From Bacteroidota bacterium (GTDB lineage Bacteria; Bacteroidota; Bacteroidia; B-17B0; Aurantibacillaceae): DNA of 61,925 nt. The DNA lies in contig JAJONO010000021.1 of the NCBI GenBank assembly GCA_021323535.1, forward strand, positions 1 to 61,925. Reading direction: 5' to 3'. Position 1 is the first letter of the stretch; each line of letters starts with the position of its first letter. The notes beneath the pieces were generated by a model, which saw only the letters and a list, made by a program, of their open reading frames with translations, searched no databases and was not told the origin of the DNA. This document shows, in pieces, positions 60,503 to 61,925 of this stretch. The translations under genes and the position numbers were made by a program.

Positions 60503-60928
60503 TCGTGGCAGTGCATTTCGGTTTTGCTACAGCAAATAAAAATAAACTGTACAAGTACTAAGATGTAAACGTTCTTTTTGCCATATCTAAAACCACAAAA
60601 ATATTTCTATGCAATTACAATCACTACTCCTTAACCCGCAGATCTAATTCATTAATCGCCTCTTCCTATTCACAACTATAAAAGTATTTTTGCCGCGCTA
60701 TACATAGTTTGTTCATTTGTTATAGCGTATACATATAACCGCCGGGGCTTCAGATCAGGTTTCCATAAACTGCCCGGCGGTTTTTTCATTTTAGGCCGTT
60801 TCCCTTTTGCCATCTTTTACTTGTAAGCAAAAGCGTCGGGCTTTACGTTTCAAGTCCTCGCCACGATATCCACGAGGCTGCGGGCTTTTCACTACAATCC
60901 CTAACGGAGGCACAACCGTTTACCTACC
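60503..60928. other. Gap holding a possible small RNA
   Basis: No gene on either strand. The only structured part is the small RNA candidate at 60693-60786. Confidence 0.6.
60693..60786 (+). ncRNA. Candidate small RNA with two hairpins and terminator
   Basis: A perfect -7 box TATTTTTG at 60685-60692 is followed by hairpin 1 (CGCTATA 60696-60702 with TATAGCG 60721-60727). Hairpin 2 is a perfect 8-bp stem (CCGCCGGG 60739-60746 with CCCGGCGG 60773-60780) followed by six T. Together this would give a transcript of roughly 90 nt. No ORF lies in it and no riboswitch class was recognised. It could also be a terminator for unseen transcription, so it is a candidate only. Confidence 0.4.
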
Positions 60929-61201
60929 TTAATAGCTCAATGCGAGCATTAACGTTAACAAACCCTGTTTCGAAAATTTGCGATGAGTTATAAGATACTC
61001 CGATTTTGTTAATCCCATCTTATGTTCGCGACCCCATACGTTTATTGTTCCGTCTACTACAATGTGAAGACCAATAATTATGGGATGCTCTAAGTATTTA
61101 ATGTATTGTACATAATCTGTGTCATGTTCGTCCGGATAATGGGCCTTAAAACCTAGTGATTCCAGATATTTTTTTTCATCAGCCGTTAGTTTCTCCCTCA
61201 T
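60929..61201 (-). CDS. 90-aa hypothetical protein, paralogue of the 30.3-kb gene
   Basis: A 90-residue protein beginning MREKLTADEKKYLESLGFKA, with NVWGREHKMGLTKSEYLITH and a FSKQGLLTLMLALSY end. It is nearly the same as the product of 30330-30602. It has a TACATTTG -7 box (complement of 61226-61233). It is transcribed away from an XRE regulator gene, and between them is a perfect 8-6-8 palindrome, so it is probably that regulator's target. The molecular function is unknown; the small size and regulator pairing suggest a stress or toxin/antitoxin-like module, but nothing shows toxicity. Confidence 0.82.
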   Translation of the reverse strand: MREKLTADEKKYLESLGFKAHYPDEHDTDYVQYIKYLEHPIIIGLHIVVDGTINVWGREHKMGLTKSEYLITHRKFSKQGLLTLMLALSY

Positions 61202-61225
61202 AAAACGATGCAGTTATGTTTAAAA

Positions 61226-61268
61226 CAAATGTATAAAATATAATCGTCGGTAACACTAACGTTACCGA
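61226..61268. promoter_or_regulatory. -7 box and 22-bp palindromic operator
   Basis: TCGGTAAC (61247-61254), ACTAAC, GTTACCGA (61261-61268): perfect 8-bp arms. It lies between the minus-strand -7 box (61226-61233) and the plus-strand XRE start at 61300, the place where a repressor would control both. Confidence 0.75.
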
Positions 61269-61299
61269 TTCATTTAACGAAAAAAAAGAATATTGTAGT

Positions 61300-61518
61300 A
61301 TGTCAGATCAAAAGAAGTTTATTAAGTCTGTGATTAAAAACATCGAAAGATATCGCAAGGAAAAAGGCTTTTCCTTTTCTGAACTGGCAGCCGCTTGTAA
61401 TCTCGAAAAATCAAGCCTTGTAAGAACTATTTCCAAAGAATCTAATATATCTATCGGTACTCTTTATAAAATCTCTAAAGGTCTTGATGTTCCAATTAAC
61501 GACCTCCTGAAGTTCTAA
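61300..61518 (+). CDS. Small XRE/Cro-type HTH regulator
   Basis: A 72-residue protein made almost entirely of one XRE helix-turn-helix domain (IERYRKEKGFSFSELAAACNL, SSLVRTISKESNISIGTLYK, ISKGLDVPINDLLKF). It has no extra sensory domain. It is divergent from the 90-aa paralogue gene across a 22-bp palindrome that it probably binds. Similar tiny regulators often control one neighbouring operon. Confidence 0.88.
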   Translation: MSDQKKFIKSVIKNIERYRKEKGFSFSELAAACNLEKSSLVRTISKESNISIGTLYKISKGLDVPINDLLKF

Positions 61519-61546
61519 GTATTCCATTTGCAATCGAATTCTTCAT

Positions 61547-61882
61547 TTATTTTTCTGGCAGCATAGCTTCGCAATCTGGCAGGATAGCTTCGCACTTTGG
61601 CAGCAGCATGTTGTAAAGTGGCAGCCTGGCCTTGGAAACTTGCAGCAGTTCTTCAGGTTTCCGCAGCTGCTTGTTGTAAAGCGGTAGCCCAACTTTGGAA
61701 ACTCGCAGCAACTCTTCGCCTTTCGGCAGAAGCATGTTGTAAAGTAGCAGCACGCCTTCGGAAACTGGCAGCAGATCTTCGCGTTTCCGTTGCAAGGCCT
61801 TGCACATTGGCAGATGCATGTTGCACTTTGGGAGAAGCCTCTTGCATTTTTGGAGTTGCTGTTCGGGCGGAAGATTTTTCAT
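61547..61882 (-). CDS. Heptad-repeat (LLPKCEA-type) low-complexity frame
   Basis: A 111-residue frame made of about 14 seven-residue units (LLPKCNM, HLPMCKA, LLPVSEG, VLLLYNM, LLPKGEE, RLPLYNM, LLPKCEA, ILPDCEA and others). At the DNA level it is a 21-bp repeat grouped in a 63-bp higher-order repeat. The minus frame has an ATG at 61882 and a normal stop, but two other frames are also open through the repeat because 21 and 63 are multiples of three. It could be an expressed repeat protein or non-coding repeat DNA. Confidence 0.4.
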   Translation of the reverse strand: MKNLPPEQQLQKCKRLLPKCNMHLPMCKALQRKREDLLPVSEGVLLLYNMLLPKGEELLRVSKVGLPLYNKQLRKPEELLQVSKARLPLYNMLLPKCEAILPDCEAMLPEK

Positions 61883-61925
61883 TAACCTGAAATGTATTGT
61901 CGTTAAACAGGTAAGTTTTAAGGTG

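Noticed and set aside
61597-61890. Plus-strand AACCKVA-type repeat frame
   Set aside because: It starts at TTG with no promoter. The minus frame has an ATG and a normal stop, although neither is proven.

Overview
The window comes from a free-living member of the Bacteroidota. Three things point there: type IX secretion (T9SS) C-terminal sorting domains on at least five secreted proteins, promoters with the Bacteroidota -7 box TAnnTTTG, and a SusC-like TonB-dependent receptor carrying an N-terminal carboxypeptidase-regulatory domain. No rRNA, tRNA, CRISPR array, integrase or transposase was seen. Several signal-peptide proteins appear to start at TTG, and several start codons lie only 5-7 nt after a -7 box, which suggests leaderless mRNAs.

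Layout. 1-9.3 kb: the end of a T9SS protein, a STAS-like protein, a histidine kinase/response regulator pair divergent from a T9SS protein across a helically phased TTTAAC repeat array, a TPR-SpoIIE phosphatase, a lipoprotein, a SUI1/YciH factor and a TPR membrane protein. 9.3-18.1 kb: housekeeping genes (M61 peptidase, small membrane proteins, POT peptide transporter, pdxH, arginase-family hydrolase, thioredoxin-like protein, riboflavin synthase). 18.2-28.6 kb: signalling (two more SpoIIE phosphatases, an orphan OmpR-type regulator, a degenerate receiver regulator) around a TonB receptor and a secreted T9SS protein. 28.7-30.7 kb: small unknown genes and non-coding DNA.

31-37.3 kb is a heavy-metal locus, probably copper-type: MFS exporter, His-rich outer-membrane protein, DUF305 protein, HMA-MauE membrane protein, second outer-membrane protein, secreted HMA protein, and an AraC regulator with a CxxC metal-binding-like N-terminus. 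Three of its promoters share a ~30-bp element at nearly the same distance from the -7 box, so it looks like an AraC regulon.

37.7-46.3 kb is an arsenic/thiophilic-metal island: three ArsR-like regulators, a flavin monooxygenase, an MFS transporter, a SigZ-like ECF sigma factor with a Cys-rich tail, three small Cys-rich proteins (one only 42 aa), a Crp-like regulator, DUF6428, a thioredoxin-coupled-type ArsC, an aquaporin and a MerT-like protein. No ArsB or ACR3 pump is visible. Two patterns tie it together. Four promoters share TGCATC-N15-CGTCTTTAT(A/T), an ECF-like bipartite motif that is the best candidate for a SigZ regulon. Nine proteins of unrelated folds also end in vicinal-Cys tails. 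This is my best candidate for an undescribed system.

46.4-61.9 kb: MORN-repeat and TPM-domain proteins, urocanate hydratase, a T9SS deacetylase-like protein, a tiny DUF5522 protein, a thioredoxin-like protein, an AsmA-like protein, a possible small RNA, a 90-aa protein paralogous to one at 30.3 kb facing an XRE regulator across a perfect 22-bp palindrome, and a terminal heptad-repeat reading frame.
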